Assembly: GCA_963920635.1 (NCBI GenBank)
Contig: OY987299.1
Location: forward strand, 23,328,901-23,392,900
Source: Pseudeuparius sepicola
Taxonomy: Eukaryota; Arthropoda; Insecta; Coleoptera; Anthribidae
Direction of reading: 5' to 3'
Length of the DNA stretch: 64,000 bases
A program made the translations under genes and the position numbers. Below, in pieces: positions 1-12,200 of this stretch. The number at the start of each line of letters is the position of its first letter. The stretch's first letter is position 1. The notes under the pieces were generated by a model, which saw only the letters and a list, made by a program, of their open reading frames with translations, did not search any database and was not told the DNA's origin.

Positions 1-41
1 ACAATCTGTGATCCCAAACCTATTTATTGTACACAACTTAC

Positions 42-262
42 CCTCCTCCAATGGTGATCATCTTTGAATCGGCGGCCATGAATAGTTCGGCGGCATGGTG
101 TACCCTACGATCTCCGTCGACGCCCACCCAAGGGTACTTGGCTCGCTCAGGGTACAGCGAGAACAGGAAGGTCTCTCCTGTGCCGAAGTATGCCTGTCGG
201 TTGCCACGCTCGTCTTTCTGGTTTCGCTCGCACCATCTGGAGGAACAGTACGCCCCAAATAC
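42..262 (-). CDS. sky: sky exon: TLDc core
   Basis: 73 codons plus 2 nt: VFGAYCSSRWCERN, YFGTGETFLFSLYPE, ELFMAADSKMITIGGG. The motifs GAY.S..W, GTGE.FLF.L.P and (L)F...DSK.I..GGG define TLDc. Acceptor: TTCTTACAG before GTATTT (262). Donor: GGAGG|GTAAGT at 42/41, phase 2. The protein should continue in an exon left of position 1. TLDc domains are linked to oxidative-stress resistance and V-ATPase binding in other family members; their role in Skywalker is less defined. Confidence 0.94.
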
Positions 263-3200
263 CTGTAAGAAAAGTTGTTGTAACTTTGTTCTGGTACATA
301 CCAAACTGAATTGAACACAACTGGTGGGCAATAGCACACAGCATAACCATACCAAATTTATGTTAATAAAAATAGTATTACTATTGTTTTTAGCACTGTT
401 TTCACGATAATAGTGAAAGACTCTCATGACAGTCATCTCGATAGTAGCGTCACTGAAAGTGAGATGTATTATTATTTGACTAGCGTGACAGTAGCACTAA
501 TCAAAATGGCTGATACTGATGAGCTAATTGCGGTATTACCTAACACCCACCATTGGCGAAATTATTAAAATCAAACATAAGGAAATAACAAAAAAAAATA
601 TTTTTTAATTTGGTACCCTGGGGTAATTTTAATTGAGAACAACTTTTCTTAATGAAATTTTTTTTATCTTTAAAGGAAAAGGAACTTCACCTACAATGAA
701 AATAAATAGTCGCTGTCGGCGCCATCTTGATTTTTCAAAAACGAAAATATGCTAAAAATTAGTTTCCAGTCAAGCAAATCTGAACCACAATCAAATTTGA
801 ACGCGAAATTTTTTTTGTCTTTTACACCTATCGGCTCACTTATCCTGGGACACCCTGTAGTGTCTAAAATATCAAATATCAACAGTTTATTTGCCGTTCA
901 ATGTACACCTTAGCGCTTCTAAGCGCTTTCGATTTTTGAGAAAAAGCGCCAATTGTCTAATCCAAGTTGACTAAACTGAAATGCTTGTATATGAACGTGA
1001 ACAGTAAAGTAATGGATAACAGTGTAATTTTACTTTTTTATGCAATGGACAGATGGCAGCAAAAGAAGTTGGTGGCCATGATTTTTCTTAGTGTTTTTTC
1101 TGTAACAACATAATGAAAACACCTAAAAGTTTTGCTGCCATCTGTCCGTTGCATAAAAAAGAAGTAGGTATCACACACATTACTTTACCAAGATACATTC
1201 TAAAATAAAATGGACCATACTATAAGATGCAATTGTCAAAGATTTTTTGTGGCATAACCCAACTCAACTATACAGGGTGTTCGAAAAATAGAAGGAGATA
1301 TTTTAGAGGGTGATTCCCTGTTAAGAAATATGAAAAAAAGTTTCTATAAACATGGGTCCGGAAATGCAGAGTTTTCAAGATACAGGATGTTAAATATATT
1401 GCATGTCACTGGACAAAATTGGTTTATCAATTTTTGCAAAAAAAATCACAAGTGCCTTGGAAAACAAATAATCAAAAGCATTTCTAGGAAAGAGTGTTAT
1501 TGCAACTTTTCCAATATCATAACATAAAGTACACTACAACCAATTTTGTCCAGTGACATGCAATAAAACGGTTTTTATTTTTTTTTCTCGAAAACGAAGT
1601 GAGACAGGAAAACAATACAAGAGGGAAAGAAGTTGTATTTTTAGATGCTTAATCAAACAAAAAATATTAAAGTTACAAAAAAGGTAGTGGCGTACATTTT
1701 TTTGATAATAATATTCGCTAAGGTGCCCCCCGGGACGCCACTGGACTTAATAAATTTAATCTAGTTAGGGCGAAATTAGCCTCTTAATACAACAAATAAC
1801 ATTGCCAAATTTCAACAGAATCGAGTAAATAATTTTTAAGACATTAATAATTTTATGTTTTATTTTTTTTTATTTAACATCCTGTATCTTGAAAACTCTG
1901 CATTTCCGGACCCATGTTTATACAAACTTTTTTTCATATTTCTTAACAGGGAATCACCCTCTAAAATATCTCCGTCTATTTTTCGAACACCCTGTATAGT
2001 CTTTTTACTTTTTTTTATATGACAAGGATAAACTTTTGCATTTAAAAAACTTAGACAATTTTTACCTCGTTGTTGCATGTCTTGATCATGAGCAATGTGG
2101 GCTCGTGTTGCTCCACCCGCACGTAGAATGTTGTCAGCGAGCAGCCGTGCTCCTCGGTTGTATATAGCAGGATCGGCTGGTACATGGTTATCCGGACTGG
2201 AAGCCAGGACCACAGCGTCAGAAGCTAAACAGGATGGAACGTTGTCACCGTTAGTAACTGAGACCCCCACATGAACATGCTGCAGGCGTATTACAGTAAG
2301 ATTGGAATGCATGGTTGGAAGTTCCCAAATGATATAGTGAGCATGCATCTTTGTATGAAGCACTTACCCTAGTAAAGGGAAAAGAGACGCCAATTTGGTA
2401 ATTGTAATTAGGTTTTTTCTTAAAATGACAAAGCTCATGTTAAGAATATGTACTCTTTTCTTGATATTTTAAGTTAAAAATTAAGATTAACTGCGTGCAA
2501 GAAATCGAGGATGCCATGGAGATTATTCTCTGAAATTTGTTTGGTCTAGTTTCATGGTATACTTGATGTGGTAGATGCTATCTATTCTATTAACTTTCGT
2601 TAATATTACAAGGTGTGCCAAAATGAAATGGCAATATGTTAACCACCTATGCCTTTAGTAGATTCAATCTCGAGCAAAAAAATTATAACGAACTAGTGTC
2701 CGGAAACGTTTAATAAAAGATATACAGGGTGTTAAAGTTCACTTTTTAAATGGATTTTTAACAATATGTCAGAAATGGCAAACATATTAAGTAACTAGAA
2801 ATTTGGTATACAACATGCCAGTATAAAGTGCAATAAAATGAAGTTACCGGCATTTAGTTACCTTCATCAGTGGCATTCGGTTAGGTAGAATATGCCCCCT
2901 TTTCAAATATGAGTTTAAATTTGGAATAAGGAATCGACATTTTTTATTAACTTATTAAATTTCTTATTCCTTTTAAACATTAGTACATAATGGATTATTT
3001 ACGAACATCAAAATAGCAAAAAAGTGCTTATAAAAGTAGTCCCTGAAATGGCGTTGTTTTCTAAATACAGAGTTGAATCCATTCTCAAAGTTTTTGTGAG
3101 CAGCAGCTTGAATTTGTTTTGACATTTTTTTGGATAAATTAATGGGCAATTAAAAAGCTATCAAAAAAAGTATGAGCCTAGAAATGCTATTAAAAAGAAG

Positions 3201-6200
3201 GTGTGTTCTACCATTCTGTACTTCACTGGTGAAGCCAACGAAATTCCGATAGCTTCATTTCATTTCAGTTTATATTTTTAAACCCGCAATCCGCATGTTC
3301 TATACTAAATTTCAAGTTAATATAATTTGCAATGAGATATTATTTATTTAATTAAGCATTTCCGGTTAGTCACAAATAATTAAAAAAACAGTCCACTCAA
3401 TATACCAATTTTGTTGAATTAATTTTCCTCTCAAATATTACACCATTAATGAGTAAAGGATGCATGTATAATAATATGAATAGAATATAAATATAATATA
3501 ATAAATATAAATATCGTTTACTCACTTAATTAATTAATATTTTATACTAACAACCACACATTTTAACGACGTTTTTAACAAAAAATAATAAATATCAATT
3601 TTAGGTGACAAATATCACAAGGGTACATACTCCACAGTAAATTCTACGTATACTACATACCTATAGTTCAAGTATAGAGTTCACTGAATACTCCAATTCG
3701 AATAATATAGTCGTCTTGCCGAATAGCTAGGACGTTGACAGTTCCTTTGACATTTGCGAAACTCCCTAGATTGCATGGAATGGAATGACAGGAAAAATCA
3801 GGGACGTATTAGGGTGGATTGGATAAGCTGAATTTTTGGACGATTACATAAAGTCGAATCGAAACGAAACCGATTCATTTTTGTATTGTTTCTGTCTAGA
3901 CGCCCAGACAAACAACTTTGAAAAAAGCAGCAATACATTTCTGTGTTTTGTGGTGTAAACAAAAAATTGCAACAAAAAATGAAATACGGGGCCTTTGCAT
4001 CATGGTTTGTCGGTTGTCGGTTGGTATGAAATAAAACTAAATTACCAATGTGTCAATTCTGGGGTTGGATTATTCGGCAAGACGAGTATACCATGTTAAA
4101 ATTGTACATATTATGTTAAAATTACTTAATAAGATAAACGAAATGTTGTAATATAATGCAAATACCCTGTTAATTAGAAACACAACTAAGATTATAATAA
4201 AATACTATCAATCTCGGCAGCTTGAATTCCAATCTTACTGTAGATACTTATTCCTTTATTAACAAGAAAAGCATTGGTGTTCGCAAATAAAAAAAGAATT
4301 GGAAGGTCTTTTGCTTGTTTCTATTCCGGAAAATATAAGTTGTAGAGAATTTTATGCAGTTTTCTGGGTTAGTAAGAAACTTTATAAAGGGTATTTCACA
4401 AAGGTGTGGCAAACCAAACTTACGTTTTTCAAAATGGAACATCCTATATACTGTTGCATTTTTGAAACATGCTCGCCAAGGCAATGAAAATGATATAAAA
4501 CTTTGTATCATTATCTTTTTCCGTTTTTGAAATATTATGTTGTCAAATTGTATACTAAGTTTATTTAACTTGAATGTGTGGATCTCACTATAAAGATCAA
4601 TGCAATAAAAATTAATTCTAATGCGGCATTTTCGTAAATAATGTCAAAGTTAATAATTTAATGTGATTTAATATTAACGTAACGTAACATAAGAATTTAG
4701 TATGCCGTTTATGCGAGAATTATTTAATAATTTAAGTCTGCGCACAAACAGGGGAAATGTCAAAATTGAATTTTCGTATGATCTATTAGTCCTCGATTTC
4801 ACCAACGGAGGCCCCCAGCACAAAAACTTAAAACCTAACCCATAACCATCCTAAATAATAAATAATAAGGGTTTTTGTTCTCACTAGTTGTGAGTTTGTT
4901 TCTTACTGTTGGCAATGAAATTACGCATGCGCAAACTGATATTTTCTTTAATTTTAACACAAAAGTTAAAAGTTGGTTAACTTTCACTTTACGTTAAATT
5001 ATGCTGCATAAACGCCATTGAATAAGATACAGGGTGACTGGTATTCCTTTTAAGGAGTGATAGGGAACCTCATTTGAAGTTCATTGACTCCTATAATGCA
5101 TTATACGAAAGGCAATGGTTTTTGAGTTATTTCAGTTTTTCCGTTTTTCAAAATTTCGCTGTCCCGTACCACTAATTGTAGAGATTTTTGAAAAGCCTAG
5201 TAAGTTTTCCAAATTATGTCTATTCCTCCATTTAGACTACACTAATAGTACAAATTCGCTCAGAAAAAAATGGGACGTCTAAAACAGAATTTTAATCTCA
5301 AAAAAAATTATTCAGTTGCACATACGTGGCTGTTTTTTCCGAAATTTTTATAATACATGAACGTGCAAGTTCTTGCAAAGACTTGCCTGGAGTGTTGGCA
5401 AAATAACAAAATTGTTGTTGAACAGGTAGATAACCTACGGATTTGTCAGGTACAAAAAGGAAGGGATTATTTCCCGGTTTTCTATTGAAATCAACTGAGA
5501 TGATGAAGTGATTATGTATTCATCATTAAACAGTGCCTATAAAAGGAGATTAACCTTCGGTTTTAGATGTCCCATTTTTTTCTGAGCGAATTTTTTCCAA
5601 TCGTTTTCCTACATAATGTGTACTATTAGTGTATCTACTCTAAATGGAGGAATAGACATAATTTGGAAAACTTGCTAGCCTTTTCAAAAATCTCTACAAT
5701 TAGTGGTACGGGACAGCAAAATTTTGAAAAACGGAAAAACTGAAATAACTCAAAAACCATTGCCTTTCGTATAATGCATTATAGGGGTCAAAGAACTTCA
5801 AATGAGGTTCCTGAAATGAATACCTTTCATTACCAGTCAAACTTCTCCCTTACGTTATGTTAATGTTAAATTACGTTAAATTGGATTGCATAAACCCACC
5901 TTAAGACGTGCACCCAATATGACAGTTAGCCATTACTCGCTATTCAAAATTAAAGTTCTTAATGGGACACCCTATACAATGTTATTGTACCCAGAATACT
6001 GTCAAAAATGTTGAACACCTGATGAGTGTTTAAAATGTTCATAACAGAATATGCTAGGGTTCTTAAAAATTTTATCATTGCATCGCGCAATCGAATCTAT
6101 CTGGTTTACAATAGGTACCCAATGTTGTTTTCAAATCAATAAGTCCTCTTCATGTTAGTGTCCAATACTTCTGAAACTACGAACATATTATGCATTCTCG

Positions 6201-9200
6201 ACTAGACATATACAGTGTGTCGTATTTAAGTTGAAGACTTATGTATGTTTTTTGGAGATATAAATTTCTGACTTAGGAACTTAAATGTCAGGTGCATCCC
6301 CAGCCTGCTATGACCTCGAGAATAGGACCAATATTCAAAAGTTATAGTTGTTCAGAACCAAATTTTTACCCCAAATACCGAAAATGTCAACGACATATTC
6401 ATTTTTTTGTTTTATTTTCAAATAATGAGGTTATTTTCGTGTTCTTTTGTTTTCTTTTAATCTTATTACCACATGAAGAATTACATCTGTTATTTTCAAT
6501 GGTTTCCATGGCTAACTACCCAGAAATGAAAACTTCGGTAATAAAATTGGAACAAACAAAAGAATGAAAATGCAAATATGTCGGGAAAAATTCGATTCTG
6601 AACAACTTTTGCTAATAACTTTTTTCGACATCTCTATTAATGCGAAACAAAATATTGAATACTAGCGGCCCGTCCCGGCTTCGCACGGGTAAACATTTAT
6701 TTATATCCCTAATTTAACTCGATTAACAATATATAGCCTATGTTACTCACATTACTCAGTCATAATGTAGCATTCTATTAGTGAAACAATTTTTAAAATC
6801 GATCCATTAGTTTTAAGTTGGTCGTATTCGCGAGGTCATAGCAGGCTGGGGATTCATCCTAAAGATAGAGCTCATCGCCTTCTATGCTAAGCCCGAAATT
6901 TATATCTCCAAAAACAAAACCAAAATACAGGAGTGTCTTCATCTTCAATGCGACACACTGTATATATTTTTTAACAAATATTGGGCGCAAATATTGAAAC
7001 AGCATACAATCGGAGCAATAGACCTTCCTTGTGTGTAATGAGGTTCCAGCGCAACCATCGGTAAAACAAACTGGAAAGACAAATAGTTTCGTGCGTGTTA
7101 ATACCTTTTTGTTTAATACGGCAAACAAGACAAAAACACGGGCACAAGCGTTAATTGTGGTTGCAAATGAAAAGGACAATCACAGGCACCATGAAAATGG
7201 ATGATAATTTAGTTTTGTGTATGTGTGTGGGTCTGTTTTCGAACACTGTGTCAAATTGCAGGACATTTCAATTTTATCAGTAGGTAATTATTATTATGAA
7301 GACTCATTAATCTAATTTTTTTTCTGTAAAATGCATATGAGGCTGTTATTGTCACAAAATGAAACTAAATGTATTAGGTATCTATCAACACAATACAATT
7401 TTTATGAAATTGATACCTCGGATTATTACATTAAAAATAAAACTATAAATTTGATGAGTTCTGTTACCTATCCAATTATTATACTAAATATAACTATAAA
7501 TTTGATGGATTCTTTTTTATGGTAGAGAATATTAAGTTGTATTTTTATAGCGAAAGTAGCGAAATAAAAAAAATAAATGTCTGCCATGACACTTGCGACA
7601 CCGGAAGTGGTGTCATTACAAGCCCAAAGTTTTTCCTGTTTTTGGTGTCATAAAACACGGAAAAGATCGTACAATACCTTACGTATCTAGTATTAAACTA
7701 AAATTTTGATCGAATAAAATTTGCTAGTTCAAAAATAAAAAAATAAAAACTTCCATACTTTGAGATGCCTCGTATCGGCAGTGAGCAATCTAAAAATACA
7801 CGCCGCGGTAGTGGCGAATCGAAAAAATATTAAATTTAGCCAGATCCTATATTTGCCAAGAAATTTAAAAATATCCCAAGGGCAATTCCAAGCTTTTATG
7901 AGTACTTTGAATCTGTGCTAATAAACTTTAATTATTATAGGTAACGTATTAAAGCAAATTGAAATTAATTTGACACAGTGGTAGGTAATACTAATTGAAA
8001 AGTCTTGTAAAGATAAAAGTGAACTTAGGGAACTAGATAATATAATAAATTATGTCACGAAAAACGTGTTTTTGGGGCACACGTGAGTAATGTAGTATGT
8101 ACAGAGGAAAAAAATAAAAGGAGTTTATTTCTACCACTTTTCGGGCCTTGAAATGGAGTTCCTTATCTCCAAACACGGGATTGGGGAATGGGAACCACTT
8201 GGCTAGGTACAGGTAGGATGGGGTCTACAAATTGGAAAAGGGAAATATCGTTAACTTATGAAAATAAATAGTAATGATCAAACTGCTATAATAGTACAAC
8301 ACACCTCAGAGCAATATTTTTATCTTTGGTCTGAGGTATACACCCATCCAGGATTTTTTCTGCCCAATCTGCTTACTCGTATTCATCGCTCAAAAATCTT
8401 GAATGAGATTTGTTTACTTTTTCAAATTTAGAACATTATTTGCTAACAGATCCAAAGCTAATAAAGACATTACGAAAGTAAGTATCGAAGAGTACGTTTT
8501 ATAGGGGCATTAAAAACAAAGCGGCGTATTCTGATGCTTTAATAACCCCTAGAAGATAATAAGGTATGACATGCACTCCGTTTATTGCTTTTATAGTGAC
8601 AATAAAAATTTTATAATCTACTCTAACTTCCTTAATGACAAGATGATATACCTGCAAAATACTACCTGTCTATTCGAAAAATGTTTTTATACAAAATTAT
8701 AGGACGGAAAATGGGATAAAGTGGGGAATACACAGGAAAGTTATAAACTATTTATAGGATCTACTATTTATATAGGATCTAAAGTGTTGAATCTATAATA
8801 CAGGAAGCATTGTGACACTATTTCGTACTCTTATGAGGATGCTGGCCAAATAACCCTTACCAAATTATTTTGCAAAATATATAAAAACAGAGATAACAAT
8901 CCAAATAAAACGAGGTATATTCAGAAAATAAAAACCAACAAATCCAATACCAGTTAGTTTTTTTTATCCTCCCTTGTTAGACATTATTTTTTAACGTTAA
9001 CTAAAAATGATCTTCCCCATTTTTGGCAAAGTTCAAAGGTTGCTGTATTTTGTCAAGATGCTTCCTGCATCAATACTACTTATTGAAATGTTTGGCTCAT
9101 ATAAGAGGTGTTTTTAAATTACGAACAAACAATAGGTACCAGTTAATATTGAAGTCAAAATAAGTCGATTCAACCACGGATACCTTTGTCCAAAGTTGAA

Positions 9201-12200
9201 ACGCTGTCAAGTTACAGGCTCCTGAAGGTTCAACAGCAGATGTATACTTTTATTAACAAATTAAAGTTTCGAAAAAAAAATTGTATTTTGATGTTTTTAT
9301 TACGCAAGTAAACAATACGTTACAGCAAAATAAATTTGGAATAAATACTTCTGTGGTCATAGCACAGTTAAATTAACAAACAGTCACAGTTCCTCGATGA
9401 GTAGCACAATATTCTAATTACCTTAAGTTCTAATTTTTTTACTGGATAGGGATAATAATTACTTATTTTGTTACGACCTATATTTAAGCCCGTTTGAGGC
9501 CGTACAAGTTCTTGATGCAAGGTTTGTGTTTATTGTAACTACCATTTTGTTGTTAAGTTTTCTATCTATTGGGAGACTTCAGCCTGTCATTTTCATTGGT
9601 CAGAGGAATTAATTTGACACGGATTATTTCCTTCATACTGCTTGTATCCAACAAGGTAGCTAGAAACATCCAACAATATAAATTTGCTAGCGATAAACAA
9701 TGCTCTTGGGAATTATCGCAAAGTGACAAGTCCCAAGGGATTTATCACATTCGCTGCTTGCCGCGGATCTGTGTAATGCACACACCGACTTGCCAACATT
9801 GATCTGTTTTGCACTGTTTTAAATCATGCAGCTGAAAATTAGGTTTCATTATTACCAGGAATTAAATATAAATGAATTTATACAATGCTAAACTCTTTTT
9901 ATGGCACAGTCTGAAATTAAACCACTGTTAAAAGGGTGAAAAAATCACGCCTGCCTTGCATCTCTAAGCGTCATGTTTATTTATTCCAGGGACTCTTTAA
10001 AGTAAGGGGACCCAGCATTATACTTTCCAAAGTGAGGCATATTCTTTCCTCATTCTAATGGTCTCAGTGATGCCAAGTATGCCATTTTATTGGAGAATCT
10101 ATGAATATAACAGGTACTTTGATTGTTAGTAAAAATTAATAATGGTTTCCATGATTTCTGAAACTTGACTTGACAATTTTGTGTACACAAGTGCAGAATG
10201 TGGCAACTGTCAAATGAAAGAAATTTATTTTATAGTTGAAATTGATTTCCAGCAATTATTTCCACGAATTTAAGTAATGAGTATGGTAAGTCAATAGTGC
10301 AGATTTTGCTTATTTAAGAATTTGTCGCTATTGCACTTTGTTGCCGGGTTCCTCAATCCATTTGTAATATGTATACTTGAACTTTCTTCCCTTGTTGAAT
10401 GTATCTACCTAAAGAGCTTTCACAGATTTCGGGATGGACTAATAATGGACCGGGAGATAGTGACAGATTTTTGGACGTGATTTTACTCAGTATGCCTTGC
10501 AAAGGGCATTATGTGGCACATATTCTCACAATAATAAGGTATGAATCAGAGAGTCATCCTGAGTTCTTCATGTGAAAAACTGAGTTTTCAATTATTCGAA
10601 AAATATGCGTTTTTATATGATTTTATACAGGCTGCCATGTGTTTTATAATGAAGTTCAAAATAGAAAATTCCTCGGAAAACCATAGGCATACCATTAGGG
10701 TGGGTCCAAAAGGCTATTATTGCCACGTGATCTTGTATTTTAATGATTAATTTTTCCACGTTTCTGAACAGGCTGCCAATGAGAAGTGTGCAAGTTCTTG
10801 TTATGAAACTGCTGAAGGAAAGATGGCATACCGTTTGCGCATGTCCAAGTACACATTACATCGAATAACTCGTTTAAAAGATTAAATAACATTCAATTTA
10901 AACACTACTTGGACATGCGCGAAAGGTATGCTATTCTTTTTTCAGCATTTTCATAATAAGAACTTGCATACTTCTCATTGGCAGCCTGTTCAGAAACGTG
11001 AAAAAATTAATTATTAAAATACAAGATGACGTGGCAATAATAGCCCTTTGGACCCACCCTAACGGTATGACTATGGTTTTCCGAAGAATTTTCTATTTTG
11101 AACTTCATTATAAAACACATGGCAGCCTGTATAAAATCATATCAAAACGCATATTTTTCGAATAATTGAAAACTCAGTTTTTCACATGAAGAACCCAGGA
11201 TGACTCTCTGATTCATACCTTATTATTGTGAGAATATGTGCCACATAATGCCCTTTGCAAGGCATACTGACTGAGTAAAATCACGTCCAAAAATCTGTCA
11301 CTATCTCCCGGTCTATAAGATTAGGTCTAGTAGTTCTAATGATGTAGTTTTTCTCGGTGTTCATTATACACTTTTTGTAATTTTATTTCTCTCCCAAGGT
11401 ACCTCACAAACTTAAAATAAACTTGTAGTCGTAGATAAAATCTCTAAAAATGATCAGACTGAAGCTACCTGCTTAATAATTTAAAATTTTCGAAATACGA
11501 TTTGTTTTGAACTACCTACTTATACGTAATGCCCACGTAATGGGAATTGTAGGATTACTAAGGGTGATAAAGGACAAATCTGGTTGCAATTATTGGGATT
11601 ACTACAGGCGGCCGCATTACCTTTAATTGACACATCTGAGTATCTGGAAGTTAGAAAAGTTAAAAATTGTGAATTATGATGGGAAATATTTTGCCTCCTT
11701 CAGAATCTATGGCACTGGCATAAAACCTGATGGCAGTTGGACACTGACATATAACATAACCTTGTATCAGCCCCCTTGTGGTCTCCTTGGAGCCAACAGA
11801 AAACAAACTTCCCCTCAAGGCTTCACTTTTCGTATGTGATAAGACAGTGAAATGCTGGGTCCCCTTATTTTAAAGAGTCCCTGATTTATTCGGACGCCCC
11901 AGTCGAAGCTGTCACTTTCGCGATTATCCAAAACAGTAAACTCATTCAAAATTAATCGTTTTGGAGATATAAATACTCAAGAAATCAATAAAGGAATCGC
12001 TTCGCTTCGCTCTCGGGATTTTATCAGAAAGTAAAGAGACCATTTTACTGGTGATCTTTCGAGGCAAATTAGTGTTCTCGAAAAATCTATCGATAAGATT
12101 TCCGGCATTTGTGGTTTTACATGCGATAATCGATTTTTTGTACGTTTTTGACTTTGAGCACTATTCCATCATGAAGTTGCTGGAAGAACATTTTTACATG

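Larger units (their letters stand above)
9470..12170. repeat. Segmental repeat copy A, interrupted by a hAT element
   Basis: Flanks of the hAT element at 9987-11883 match copy B (13150-15000) in the same orientation. Shared landmarks: CTTGTATCCAA, TGCTCTTGGGAATT, CACACACCGACTTGCCAA, GAAGCTGAAAATTA-type, GGTGAAAAAATC.CGCCTGCC, AAGCGTCATGT, GCCCCAGTCGAAGCT and AAAACAGTAAAC. No protein was recognised; the copies are diverged. Confidence 0.65.

Noticed and set aside
1860..2363. 167-codon minus-strand frame over the TLDc start
   Set aside because: Different frame from the true exon and includes repeat-derived ends; the matching protein is in the exon frame 2224-2066.
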